A stretch of 53,034 bases of DNA from Caryophanales bacterium UBA6259 (GCA_002441135.1 DJVJ01000027.1:26000-79033); one strand, 5' to 3'; positions 15,640 to 24,154 are shown, numbered from the stretch's first letter. Notes: a model not told the origin generated them from the sequence alone. A program made the numbers and translations.

Positions 15640-16935
15640 CTATTCATCTCCCTTTAATAGCTTGACTGATTTATACAACGCTTCCTCAGACCCGAATGCA
15701 CCTGCTTTTGTAACTGCAGGAATTTGCTTTTCGCCAACTAATAGTCCTAGAGGGATACCTGTTTCCACTTCTTTGATGAGCTCCATTCCAGAAACACCAA
15801 TTTGTTCACTTACCGCCTTTGCTGTATCTCCACCTGTTAAGACTAATCCAGCTACTGCATTCTCACCTAAGATTGTTGAAACGATTTCACCTAATGTTTG
15901 AGCGATATAATTACTTACTTCTGTACTTGTAAATCCAATTTTCGCTCCATTTTCCATCGCACCAGCTATTTGTTCTTTTGAGGTACCAACATGAAGAACT
16001 ACATTTATTCCTTTGTTTAGTTCTTCGCTTATTTTCGCAGCGCATTTATCCATCTCTACTTTTCTAGTTTCCTGATTAAATAAAATTGTTGGATTCATCT
16101 CCACTGCTGAAATGTCATCCTGTTTTTTCATATATTCAATTTGACCTTTTGTTACTTGAGAAAGACTACCCGCTACAACTAACACAGGCTCCTCTTTTCT
16201 TTCCAATTTATTATCGTTTATTGATTCTTTCGTTACGCCTAAGACTGATACTAAATGATTAGCAAGTCCTGCTGAACCAACCCATAGAACATCGTATTTC
16301 GTTGCTAAAATTCCCTCAACGAGCATTTGTAAATGTTCTTCTTCTAAAGCATCTGCTACAACCAATTGAATACCCTCAGCTTTAAATTGCTGCAACATAT
16401 TTTCAATATGATTTTCCCCTTGCAATATATCGGAAATTGTGAGGGTAGCTGATTGACGATTATTTTGAAGATGAAGTAATTTTTCTATATTTGATTCAAG
16501 AACCGGAGTTTTTGGATCTCTAGAAATTTCAGTCTCGTGAATCAATTTTCCATTTAGATAATGTTCTCCGTTTTGAGTTGTTCTACCAATCGTTGGATAA
16601 GCAGGAGCTATAATTGCAAAATCCTTTGGGATTATTTCAAGAACTGCATCTACTTCTGCACCAATATTTCCTCTTAATGTAGAATCCACCTTTTTATATA
16701 AATGGTCAAAAGAAAATGCCTTTATCTTTTCGGCTGCACGTGTTACCCTTTGGTATGCTTCTTCCTTTTTTAATCCTCTACTATCTGTATCCACGACAAC
16801 GACATCGGCATTCATTTTTTCTAAATTCATTGTTTCAATATTAAATAAAACTGAAGAAATTAAACCACGTCGGGCAAATTGAACACCACTATCACTTGAA
16901 CCAGTTAGATCATCAGCAATAATAGCAAATTTCAT
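15640..16935 (-). CDS. dtnK: Four-carbon acid sugar kinase (DUF1537; D-threonate or D-erythronate kinase)
   Basis: Phosphorylates D-threonate or D-erythronate at C4, the step before PdxA2. The 431 residues have two domains. The substrate-binding N-terminal half carries ADDLTGSSDSGVQFAR and KKVDSTLRGNIGAE. The C-terminal nucleotide-binding half carries VLTGGDTAKAVSEQIG. The choice between DtnK and DenK cannot be made from sequence alone. GAGGTG precedes the ATG by 6 nt. The stop is 1 nt before pdxA2, so the two form an operon. It has its own upstream region with direct repeats (16991-17036), and the regulator gene next to it ends in a terminator. Confidence 0.88.
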   Translation of the reverse strand: MKFAIIADDLTGSSDSGVQFARRGLISSVLFNIETMNLEKMNADVVVVDTDSRGLKKEEAYQRVTRAAEKIKAFSFDHLYKKVDSTLRGNIGAEVDAVLEIIPKDFAIIAPAYPTIGRTTQNGEHYLNGKLIHETEISRDPKTPVLESNIEKLLHLQNNRQSATLTISDILQGENHIENMLQQFKAEGIQLVVADALEEEHLQMLVEGILATKYDVLWVGSAGLANHLVSVLGVTKESINDNKLERKEEPVLVVAGSLSQVTKGQIEYMKKQDDISAVEMNPTILFNQETRKVEMDKCAAKISEELNKGINVVLHVGTSKEQIAGAMENGAKIGFTSTEVSNYIAQTLGEIVSTILGENAVAGLVLTGGDTAKAVSEQIGVSGMELIKEVETGIPLGLLVGEKQIPAVTKAGAFGSEEALYKSVKLLKGDE

Positions 16936-16990
16936 TTTTTACACCTCATTTTTCTTTCTGCGTTTTTATAATGTGTTTTAAAAAGAAACA

Positions 16991-17036
16991 TATATTTTAT
17001 AAATCAATAAACTACATGTATATTTTATTAATAAAC
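16991..17036. promoter_or_regulatory. Paired direct repeats upstream of dtnK, candidate operator
   Basis: TATATTTTAT-AAATC-AATAAAC (16991-17012) and TATATTTTATT-AATAAAC (17019-17036) are near-copies 28 bp apart, about 60-100 bp upstream of the kinase start. No -24/-12 sigma-54 promoter is visible. The spacing puts both on about the same face of the helix, as for a dimer-of-dimers activator. AT-rich background makes chance similarity possible. Confidence 0.4.
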
Positions 17037-17094
17037 GTTACAAAATACAATAAATTGAATATAAAAAATCTCGAATTCAAAGACAAATAAAACT

Positions 17095-17120
17095 AAAAAT
17101 GCAACTACTGTTGCATTTTT
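17095..17120 (-). terminator. Terminator of the PrpR-like regulator gene
   Basis: A perfect 11-bp stem AAAAATGCAAC / GTTGCATTTTT with a TACT loop, 16 bp after the stop codon. The U-tract is part of the stem. Confidence 0.85.
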
Positions 17121-17135
17121 AAATAATAGATTGAT

Positions 17136-18923
17136 TTATCCATTTTCTTGCAATCTAATTTTTCTCCATAATGTAGTTCGATTTATCCCTAATCTTTTCG
17201 CTGTTTTTGATTGGTTCATTTGTTCTTCAGTTAAAACGGCTAAAATAATTTCCTGTTCCAGCTCATCTAGAGTTTTATCTAATGATAATACAATTTTATT
17301 TTTTAAATGATCATTATCTATTCTATTATTCGTTTTTTCGATAATTTTATATCGATTCTTTAAAAATTCAATGTTTTTCTTCTCTATAAAATAACCACTT
17401 GTCTGAATTACAACCTCTTCGATTACTTTTTGAAGCTCATCAACATTCCCATTCCAAGGATAGCTTTTCAATTCCTCTAGCACATCCTCTTTTACACCAA
17501 CAATTTGCTTGCCATATTTTGTATTAAGCTTCGCTAAAAATAATCGAATTAAATCTGACATATCCTCTAAGCGGTCTCTTAAAGAAGGTAAAACCAAAAC
17601 AAAGGGTTCCATTTGATGATAAAAACTAGCGCTTAGTTTATCTTGTTGAATAAAATCATTAATGGAGATACTGCTAGTAAAAATCAATCGCAGATCGGCA
17701 AATTGATTTAAATAACTTACTATTTTTTTGTATATGGCAGTAGTACCACTCTCAATCCCCTCTATTAATAAAGTGCCACCCTGTGTAAGCTCAAAATAAC
17801 CGGGGAACAAATTAGTTCCAAATAATTGTTCCTCTATTTCTTCTAAGCTTTGTTGGTAAAAGGATATTGCAGCAAACGGTCCATGATTAAAGAAACTTTC
17901 ATTATGAATCGCTTCTGCTAACATTCTTTTTCCAGTTCCTTGCTCTCCTACAATCCAAATCGTATTTTTTAATATCGCGTAATTTTTCGCTCTTATTATA
18001 AGTTCCTGCATTTCTTCACTGATTTTTATAAATTGTCCGAAATTAGCTAATGGTTCACTAATTTGCGGTAGTTTCGATTGATTAAAACGGTATAGCATAT
18101 TTTTAATATCTTCGTATTGGGTTAAATAATAAATCATCATTGATTCTCCCAATATTTGCTCTGCCTTTTTTTGCATAATAATAGAAGTTGGTATGATTTG
18201 CTCCAAAGCATTTAACGTCAAATTTTGGAGATTTGCTGTCGGAAACATTTTCCTGGAATTTTCATTAGCAAAACGGATTTGTTGATTCTGGTCGACCAAT
18301 AAAATCCCACGGTCGTCTTGATTTAGAAGCTGCTCAAATAATTTGCCCTCTTCTTTTTTCTTTTCCAGCATTTCATAAACCTTATAAACTGAATCAAAGG
18401 CCTCATTTACAGATTCTTCACCAGAAGTTATTAATATCCCGTGGAGTCCTAAACGTTGAGCAGTTTCAATAGTAATTACATCTCCTAATACTACTTCTAC
18501 CCCTTCTTCAATTGCTTGTTTTAAAACATTCTCTACTTTATTTTCATCCTCAATTATATAACGAGCAATATCCATATCTAATAACGTACAAACAGCAGTA
18601 GCACCTTCTACAATATTCCTAAATCCTATAATCCCAATTTTCCCTTTGTATTCTTTAATTAATGTAAGTGAACGCAGTATATCATAACCAGAAACAGAGA
18701 CTTCTATAACCGGAATAGAAACATGCCTTCTGATCAAAGAAGCGGTACCACCGCGACTAATAATCATGTCATAGCCTTGCCGGAATGCCTTTTCAGCAAT
18801 TTCTACCCCATCTTTTAAATCGCCTATCTCAACATCGATTTTAATATTCTTTTGTTCTTTAGCTATATGTAGAATAAGATCCCTTAATCCAGGATAAGGT
18901 GCTATTGCTTTTACCTCTATCAT
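17136..18923 (-). CDS. PrpR-type transcription regulator with degenerate sigma-54 domain
   Basis: 595 residues. The PrpR N-terminal sensor domain (about 1-190; MIISRGGTASLIRRH) is followed by a PAS-like segment (200-260), an AAA+ domain (295-515) and a Fis-type HTH (555-591; SKTAKRLGINRTTLWRKI). Walker A is present (GEQGTGKR, 326-333). The sigma-54 contact loop GAFTGA is missing: the sequence runs FGTNLFPGYFEL (368-379). Walker B is TLLIEGIE instead of TLFLDEIG, and the GNVREL sensor-II Arg is Asp (GNVDEL). It therefore probably works at sigma-A promoters, like TyrR. Its position suggests control of dtnK-pdxA2. AGGAGCAG precedes the ATG. Confidence 0.88.
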   Translation of the reverse strand: MIEVKAIAPYPGLRDLILHIAKEQKNIKIDVEIGDLKDGVEIAEKAFRQGYDMIISRGGTASLIRRHVSIPVIEVSVSGYDILRSLTLIKEYKGKIGIIGFRNIVEGATAVCTLLDMDIARYIIEDENKVENVLKQAIEEGVEVVLGDVITIETAQRLGLHGILITSGEESVNEAFDSVYKVYEMLEKKKEEGKLFEQLLNQDDRGILLVDQNQQIRFANENSRKMFPTANLQNLTLNALEQIIPTSIIMQKKAEQILGESMMIYYLTQYEDIKNMLYRFNQSKLPQISEPLANFGQFIKISEEMQELIIRAKNYAILKNTIWIVGEQGTGKRMLAEAIHNESFFNHGPFAAISFYQQSLEEIEEQLFGTNLFPGYFELTQGGTLLIEGIESGTTAIYKKIVSYLNQFADLRLIFTSSISINDFIQQDKLSASFYHQMEPFVLVLPSLRDRLEDMSDLIRLFLAKLNTKYGKQIVGVKEDVLEELKSYPWNGNVDELQKVIEEVVIQTSGYFIEKKNIEFLKNRYKIIEKTNNRIDNDHLKNKIVLSLDKTLDELEQEIILAVLTEEQMNQSKTAKRLGINRTTLWRKIRLQENG

Positions 18924-18982
18924 TAAGAACTGCTCCTTTTAGCTAACACTTCAAAATCTAGCATTAACTTTTATTTGCTAAC

Positions 18983-19007
18983 TGTGTGTATTATTTTTCA
19001 ACACACA
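18983..19007. promoter_or_regulatory. Inverted repeat upstream of the regulator gene
   Basis: TGTGTGT and ACACACA (7 bp) face each other across 11 nt, about 60-85 bp upstream of the regulator start. It may be an autoregulatory operator. The rest of the 306-bp gap (18924-19229) holds AT-rich sequence without a gene, then a repeat unit and the terminator of the TlpA-like gene. Confidence 0.3.
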
Positions 19008-19144
19008 AGCTTTATTTTAGCTCCATATTAGTGGAAAATCACCAAAAATTCAATATCATTGTCGAAATTTTCATTATAACTTGTCTTTAGAATGCTTAAA
19101 AATTTATTTAACATTTTTTTGGTGTTGTTTATTTAAACAATCCT

Positions 19145-19178
19145 TTAGAAAAAACTTGGCTTGTCGCCAAGTCTATAA
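19145..19178 (-). repeat. Partial type I TTAGAAAA repeat, copy B
   Basis: It shares TTAGAAAAAACTTGGC through GCCAAGTCTATA with copies A, C and E, but the second half is replaced. Read on the minus strand the perfect 7-bp stem ACTTGGC/GCCAAGT is followed by TTTTTTCT. It thus forms a second terminator behind the TlpA-like gene. Confidence 0.7.
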
Positions 19179-19179
19179 C

Positions 19180-19211
19180 AAAAAAGCCTGAGAGCCTTAG
19201 GTCTCAGACTT
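19180..19211 (-). terminator. Terminator of the TlpA-like gene
   Basis: AAGTCTGAGA pairs with TCTCAGGCTT (one mismatch) around an 8-nt loop, then TTTTTTG on the minus strand, 18 bp after the stop codon. Confidence 0.85.
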
Positions 19212-19229
19212 GCATCCATCAATTTATAT

Positions 19230-19856
19230 TTATTTCATATCTTTAAAAATCGTTTCAACATCTTTTAAAGTAATTCCACCAAGAATCCGTTGGCGAATTA
19301 TCCCTGATTGATCAATAAAGAGATTGGTTGGGTATCCTTGTACTCGATAAAGCTGAGTTACTTCACCATCTTGATCAAAAACAACTGGAAAAGGAAGGTT
19401 ATTTTCTTGAACAAATAAGTAAGCATCTTCTACTTTCCTTTCCTCTTTGCTTACGTTGATACTCAAAATTATTATATTAGGGTCATTATTTTCCTGATAA
19501 TATTGTGTTAATTCATTCATTTCAGCTTTACAATAACGGCACCATGAAGTCCAGAAATTTAACAGTATTTTTTTCCCTTGATAATCCTCTAATTGGATTT
19601 GTTTTTCGCTTTGATCCTTAAGAATAAAATTAGGCGCTTTATTCCATACATTCACACCTACTTCTATTTGCTCTTCATCATTTTTTGCTTGTTCCCCCTG
19701 CCCTTCTCCCTGTTTTATAGAATCATTTGGCGATAACTCCTTTTGATTCTGCATTTCCTCATTTATAACATTTGTAGTATCCTTATTATAGATAAATAAA
19801 AAGATGCTAGCACTAATAACAATCACAAAAAATAGCCATAAGAAGCGTTTCTTCAT
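19230..19856 (-). CDS. Membrane-anchored thiol-disulfide oxidoreductase (TlpA/ResA-like)
   Basis: 208 residues. An N-terminal signal anchor (about 3-22) is followed by a hydrophilic Gln/Glu linker and then a thioredoxin-like AhpC/TSA-Redoxin domain. The active site is NFWTSWCRYCKAEMNEL (W-C-x-x-C), and the cis-Pro is in VQGYPTNLFID. The catalytic domain faces the outside. ResA and StoA relatives reduce apocytochrome c or spore-cortex enzymes. CRYC differs from the usual CEPC of ResA, so the client is not certain. ATG 19856 is chosen because GGAGGG is 5 nt upstream. The gene stands alone with two terminators behind it. Confidence 0.87.
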   Translation of the reverse strand: MKKRFLWLFFVIVISASIFLFIYNKDTTNVINEEMQNQKELSPNDSIKQGEGQGEQAKNDEEQIEVGVNVWNKAPNFILKDQSEKQIQLEDYQGKKILLNFWTSWCRYCKAEMNELTQYYQENNDPNIIILSINVSKEERKVEDAYLFVQENNLPFPVVFDQDGEVTQLYRVQGYPTNLFIDQSGIIRQRILGGITLKDVETIFKDMK

Positions 19857-19966
19857 AATCACCCTCCAATTGATATTTATTAATCAGTTAGACATTGTAT
19901 TGTTTAAAACCTGCTTTATACTGGTTTTTTCATACATTTGTCATAAATTTAAGGGAAGTGACATAC

Positions 19967-20509
19967 ATGCCATCATCTAGCCAATCAGTCGCAAAAAGTA
20001 TACTATCTGATAAAAAACATCTCTTATATTATCATCGCTATCATTATCTATTAAGACCTAAGGTAATGCCAATTCTTCTTGATGTAGAGCAGGCATTTAA
20101 TGAGATACCTCCACTATCATTAACTAAAGAAGAGTTTTATCAATGCTTAGGAATGTTTGAATCACTACTAAGAAAAATTGCTGGTTATAGCTTTTATTTA
20201 AGCATGGAAACTGTAAAAGAAGGTTTTAAGGATATTAATTTTCACTCTACCTATACCAATGATGAGCGTAAAGAAATAGTCGATTATATCTATCAGCAAC
20301 ATGAAAGTTTTTTTAATCATTCCATTGAACAAGTGTTTATTCTATCAATAGATTCATGTCATTTAAGTATGAAGAATTATTTTAGATCCTATTTATTAAG
20401 TGAATTTTCAGCATTAGCACAAACATTATTTAAAGACGTGTTTCAATATTACTTAATGAATGAAAACATCAATTTAAAAGGTGAATATTTACCAAATATA
20501 TCTCTTTAG
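19967..20509 (+). CDS. Hypothetical cytoplasmic protein, 180 aa
   Basis: I do not recognise this protein. It starts MPSSSQSVAKSIL, is mostly helical and rich in Tyr, Phe and His, and has no membrane segment, HTH or nucleotide motif that I can see. A run HLLYYHRYHYLLRPK lies near the N terminus. ATG 19967 has GGGAAGTGA 5 nt upstream, whereas the longer open frame to 19895 has none. It is divergent from the TlpA-like gene and is followed by a small charged protein gene on the same strand. Confidence 0.65.
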   Translation: MPSSSQSVAKSILSDKKHLLYYHRYHYLLRPKVMPILLDVEQAFNEIPPLSLTKEEFYQCLGMFESLLRKIAGYSFYLSMETVKEGFKDINFHSTYTNDERKEIVDYIYQQHESFFNHSIEQVFILSIDSCHLSMKNYFRSYLLSEFSALAQTLFKDVFQYYLMNENINLKGEYLPNISL

Positions 20510-20599
20510 CCTGACATTTTTTTAACTTATATAGCACATAATAAGTTTAGTTTTATGGGACTAATATATTAGAACCATCACTAAAGGAGGCTACTTATT

Positions 20600-20743
20600 A
20601 TGGCAGACAAACAAAAAAAGAATAAAAAAAATGGACCAAGCATGGAATCTAACGTAAATGAAAAACAACAGGAATGGCATAATGTAACAAGTGATGATGA
20701 AGAAGCATATGTAAATGAGATGAACAGCTTATATAAGGATTAA
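20600..20743 (+). CDS. Small charged protein, 47 aa
   Basis: AAAGGAGG lies 9 nt before ATG 20600 and a strong terminator follows. The product begins with a Lys/Asn-rich basic half (MADKQKKNKKNGPSMES) and ends in an acidic half (DDEEAYVNEMNSLYKD). It is probably intrinsically disordered. Size and composition are reminiscent of minor small proteins in spore-formers, but I see no family motif and no clear sporulation promoter. It is too short for common gene-length cut-offs and may be missed. Confidence 0.65.
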   Translation: MADKQKKNKKNGPSMESNVNEKQQEWHNVTSDDEEAYVNEMNSLYKD

Positions 20744-20767
20744 CCTAACTTTTTCTATTCTATAAAG

Positions 20768-20808
20768 AAACGGCTCCTAATTTATGAATTAGAAGCCGTT
20801 TCTTTTTT
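20768..20808. terminator. Shared terminator, small gene / 20782 gene
   Basis: AAACGGCT-C-CTAATT pairs with AATTAG-A-AGCCGTTT around a 4-nt loop, then CTTTTTT on the plus strand. It overlaps the last codons of the minus-strand membrane protein gene. Confidence 0.85.
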
Positions 20809-21189
20809 CTTTCTCTTAATAAACATTCTTAAAACAACTGGGAATACAAAAAGTCCAGCTAGCGTCATTCCTAAGGAAAATAAAATATACAAAATCGCAT
20901 CTGATCCTGTTCGCTGGAAGTTTAAAGGTACAGAAACCACACCATATAATAAAGCAATGGCTAGTCCTAAAACTACTCCATTATCTATCTCTTGATAATA
21001 TCTTGTCCAACCCGTCCTTTTTATCCATAAGCCAATAATTCCTGCTGACAAAAAAATCGTTGGTAGAATAGAAAACATATGTATTAAATGAAAATAAACT
21101 AAGAGATACTCAAAAGAAAATAAAAGAGCTGAACCTGAAATGATAACTACGAAATAATCTATCCATTTTTTTTCTTTTTGTTGGTCCAT
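20782..21189 (-). CDS. Hypothetical four-helix membrane protein
   Basis: 135 residues, family not recognised. A charged N terminus (MDQQKEKKWID) precedes four hydrophobic segments (about 12-30, 40-56, 70-90 and 98-120) and a Lys-rich tail (KRKKKETASNS). GGTGAGGGA lies 5 nt before the ATG. The DUF456 gene is 34 bp upstream on the same strand, so they may form a two-gene unit of membrane proteins. Confidence 0.7.
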   Translation of the reverse strand: MDQQKEKKWIDYFVVIISGSALLFSFEYLLVYFHLIHMFSILPTIFLSAGIIGLWIKRTGWTRYYQEIDNGVVLGLAIALLYGVVSVPLNFQRTGSDAILYILFSLGMTLAGLFVFPVVLRMFIKRKKKETASNS

Positions 21190-21223
21190 AATTATCCCTC
21201 ACCAATATATTTATCATTCATTT

Positions 21224-21697
21224 TTAAATGTAAAAAAAGAAAATAATCATCATAATCAATTGCAAGATACCTTTTGCAATACTACTACCAATCAAACCAA
21301 TCAATGATGCTAATCCCATTTTAATTGCCTTCTCAAAATGAACACCCCTAAGTACTTCAATGAGTGTTACTAGCAAAAATGGTAAAACCACCATTCCTAT
21401 CGGCCCAAATATAAAAGGCCCAATAAGCAATCCTAAAACCGCGCCATAAGAACCAACCTTTGAACCTCCCCATCTTCTTACCCAATGCCCACTCACAAAA
21501 TAATCGGCCACTAAAATGAAAACGGAGATTAATATCATAGACATCCAAAAATTCCAACTACTAATAGATTCAATTGCAAAATGATAAATCAAGAACCCAG
21601 CCCAAATAAATGGAATTCCCGGCAATATTGGCATAATAATTCCAACAAAACTAAGCACAAATAATATAAAAATGAGGCTCCACCATAAAAAGGTCAA
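21224..21697 (-). CDS. DUF456 membrane protein
   Basis: About 157 residues. It shows the DUF456 pattern: FVGIIMPILPGIPFIWAGFLIYH in the first half; DYFVSGHWVRRWGGSKVGSYGAVLG in the middle, then GPIGMVVLPFLLVTLIEVLRG; and a Gly-rich last helix. Four to five membrane helices with glycine-zipper-like packing are likely. The function is not established. I favour TTG 21697, since AAAGGA lies 10 nt upstream; GTG 21706 overlaps that site. It is probably cotranscribed with the downstream four-helix protein. Confidence 0.8.
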   Translation of the reverse strand: MTFLWWSLIFILFVLSFVGIIMPILPGIPFIWAGFLIYHFAIESISSWNFWMSMILISVFILVADYFVSGHWVRRWGGSKVGSYGAVLGLLIGPFIFGPIGMVVLPFLLVTLIEVLRGVHFEKAIKMGLASLIGLIGSSIAKGILQLIMMIIFFFYI

Positions 21698-21770
21698 TAA
21701 AACCACATCCTTTTTTTGAATTTATTACTATTATTTAATATAGATATTCCTGATATTATTTTATCATAAA

Positions 21771-21811
21771 AAGGGAACAGCAATATAACTAATTGCCGTT
21801 CCCTTCTCTTT
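21771..21811. terminator. Terminator of the PepSY/SLH gene
   Basis: AAGGGAAC-A-GCAAT pairs with ATTGC-C-GTTCCCTT around a short loop. The minus-strand 3' flank is TTTTTATG. It lies 13 bp after the surface-protein stop codon. Confidence 0.8.
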
Positions 21812-21817
21812 AAAATA

Positions 21818-24154
21818 TTATCGTAAATTTACATCTGGTAAGTATTTCATTCTATTCTCTAAAAGCCGATAAAAAAGTACAGCCGCTTCTACTTTTGTCA
21901 GTTCTTTTTCCGGATAGAAGTACTCTCCACTTCCATTCATAATTCCCATAGCGGATATTAGTGTAATTTCCCCCAAGTATTTCATTTTATCCTTATCCTT
22001 AAATGGAACATTGAAAATTTCCGCTTTTTCGGCAATTTTTTCATACCCCATGGATTTAATTAAAAGAACAGCAGCTTCTTCTCTTGTAATAATTTGATCA
22101 GGATAAAAATTTTCACTTTTCACTAAAATACCTCGTTCAATTCCCCAATGAACCGCTGTAAAATATGGGTGATCCTTTGGAACATCCTTAAAGGTCTCTG
22201 GAAAATCACTATAATAGCTGGGAATCCACTGTTCAAAAACCCTCATAAATAAATCGATGAACTGCCCTTTGGTCATTTGTTCATTTAAATTGATTTTTCC
22301 TTCCTCAAGCTTAATTACCTTAGTTTCAATAAAAAACTGAAGCTCTTTCTCTGCCCAATGACCCTTTATTTCAGCTAAAATATCCAATTCCTCAGTCGAC
22401 TCACCAACAGCTTCCTTCCCAGTGTCATAACTAAGATATTTTCCAGTATACGCATCTAAAAAGGCCGGCTGGTTTAATTTATTAACAATCCGATAAGCTA
22501 AGTAGGCTTGTTTCGGCTCTTTAGCATCACTATTTTGAGTTTCATAAGGATATGGATAGTTGCTAGAAACAAGCTGATATTCTAATTCAAGATCCAGCTG
22601 ACTCATAAATACTTTTTTAGCTTCTTCTTTCGATATAACATTTTCAACTTCCGGTAATGTTAAAGTATCGTTCCATGTTTGATTAAATCCAACAATATCT
22701 CCAGTATCTGCTGAGATTGTAACATAAATTGAATTAAAAGGAACAAGGATGCCTTCTACTTTTCTAACAAATTGTATTCTATAAAACGGCTCAAAAACAG
22801 AAGGATTATTTACATATTGTGTTGAAAAATAGAGCTGATGTAATTTATCTTTCATATTTTCTTTTACAAAGGCTTCTGCTAATTCTTTCGCATTCTCATA
22901 AGTGATGGTGAATTCTTTATCAGTAGGAATTTCTTTATTATAATACTCTTGTCGAATTTTTTCATAGTAATAAGGATTTATATCATATTGCAATATTTCG
23001 CCTGTTTCAGAATCAACGGAAGCTCCATTCCAGCCAGTTCCCCCACTAAACGTTCGATATTCAAACTGAATTTCCCAGACTTTTTTTCCATTTCTATCCA
23101 CTAAACGATTTGAAGATATAATAACTTCCTTTGGTATATTATATTTTGCGTTTATTTTTTCTAATGCTTCATCTTTACTTAATGGCGTAGACAACTTTGT
23201 TGTCAATCCTTCCCCAGGCTGTTCCGCTAAAGGAGAATTCTGTTTTTGATCAAGAACCATAGGATTACCAGTATAATCAATAAATTCGCCTGTTGTTGCA
23301 TTTAAATTATATAAGAAATTACTAGGTACGTAAGACACATACACTTTGGGATTTTCCTTGCTTGGATATTGATTATAATTAATAACATAGCTTAATTCCA
23401 TTGAAAGACTATCCTCTAATTTTTGAAGCATCTGATCTTTTGGGATTATATTCGTCGGTTCAGGAAAAATAACATTATCGAGACCATCATATTGATAATT
23501 AACAATACTCCCTTTACTATCGACGCCCACATAAGCAATATTGTTAGGGAATGGTATTTCATTGATCATTCTTAAAAAGCGGACTGAATAAGTATCCCAT
23601 GGATTTCTTAAGATTTGAGTGTTATATGTTGGATACCTTTCATCTAAAATAAATTCCTTCCCCTTATCCTTTAATAGGTTGTTTAAAAATTCCCTTGCAA
23701 GTTCTACCGCTCCTTCATATTTTACACTTGCAGGAAATTGATAATCTTCAGGATTTACATTTCGATAAAAACTGAGCAATACTCCACTATTAGCATCTAC
23801 TCTTGCACTAATTTGTGAATACGTAGGCCCATTTTTTTGCCAGCTGATCTCCCATATTTCTCGTTTTGAAAAAGGATAATACTCGTAAGATGGCTGTACT
23901 CTTGGTTCTGAATATCCTTCTAAATCTCCTATTACTGCTTTAGCAATTTCAATAGCTTCATCTTCCGTTATTTCACTTTCAGTAAACGTAGTTTCATTAG
24001 CCATTTCTGAACTAATCGCTTGCTCTGACTTTTCTTCCTCGGTTGTTATAGTTGACCCATCTGCATTTACAAGACCTGTAAAAGAACCTAATGCTAATAT
24101 CACTGATAAGAATGCCATAATCAGCGAACGACTGTAACGTTTAATTTTTAACAA
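21818..24154 (-). CDS. PepSY-repeat (YcdB/YcdC-like) surface protein with three SLH domains
   Basis: A 778-residue exported protein. A signal peptide (MLKIKRYSRSLIMAFLSVIL...) is followed by a Thr/Glu linker. Then come several PepSY-like units of the YcdB/YcdC type with the recurring pattern of EDEAIEIAKAVI or KDEALEKINAKY helices followed by strands ending in D-x-x-T/S-G-E (DSETGEILQYD, SADTGDIVGFN, DAYTGKYLSYD). The last 190 residues are three S-layer-homology domains (GHWAEKELQFF, FKDVPKDHPYFTAVHWGIERGIL, FKDKDKMKYLGEITLISAMGIM) that bind cell-wall polymer. The start TTG 24154 has GAGAGGGG upstream; the frame extends to ATG 24181, which lacks a site. The role is unknown; PepSY domains are thought to modulate peptidases. 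Confidence 0.85.
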   Translation of the reverse strand: MLKIKRYSRSLIMAFLSVILALGSFTGLVNADGSTITTEEEKSEQAISSEMANETTFTESEITEDEAIEIAKAVIGDLEGYSEPRVQPSYEYYPFSKREIWEISWQKNGPTYSQISARVDANSGVLLSFYRNVNPEDYQFPASVKYEGAVELAREFLNNLLKDKGKEFILDERYPTYNTQILRNPWDTYSVRFLRMINEIPFPNNIAYVGVDSKGSIVNYQYDGLDNVIFPEPTNIIPKDQMLQKLEDSLSMELSYVINYNQYPSKENPKVYVSYVPSNFLYNLNATTGEFIDYTGNPMVLDQKQNSPLAEQPGEGLTTKLSTPLSKDEALEKINAKYNIPKEVIISSNRLVDRNGKKVWEIQFEYRTFSGGTGWNGASVDSETGEILQYDINPYYYEKIRQEYYNKEIPTDKEFTITYENAKELAEAFVKENMKDKLHQLYFSTQYVNNPSVFEPFYRIQFVRKVEGILVPFNSIYVTISADTGDIVGFNQTWNDTLTLPEVENVISKEEAKKVFMSQLDLELEYQLVSSNYPYPYETQNSDAKEPKQAYLAYRIVNKLNQPAFLDAYTGKYLSYDTGKEAVGESTEELDILAEIKGHWAEKELQFFIETKVIKLEEGKINLNEQMTKGQFIDLFMRVFEQWIPSYYSDFPETFKDVPKDHPYFTAVHWGIERGILVKSENFYPDQIITREEAAVLLIKSMGYEKIAEKAEIFNVPFKDKDKMKYLGEITLISAMGIMNGSGEYFYPEKELTKVEAAVLFYRLLENRMKYLPDVNLR

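Noticed and set aside
15206..15901. Plus-strand open frames opposite pdxA2 and the DUF1537 kinase
   Set aside because: Antisense shadows of strongly conserved genes, without translation signals.
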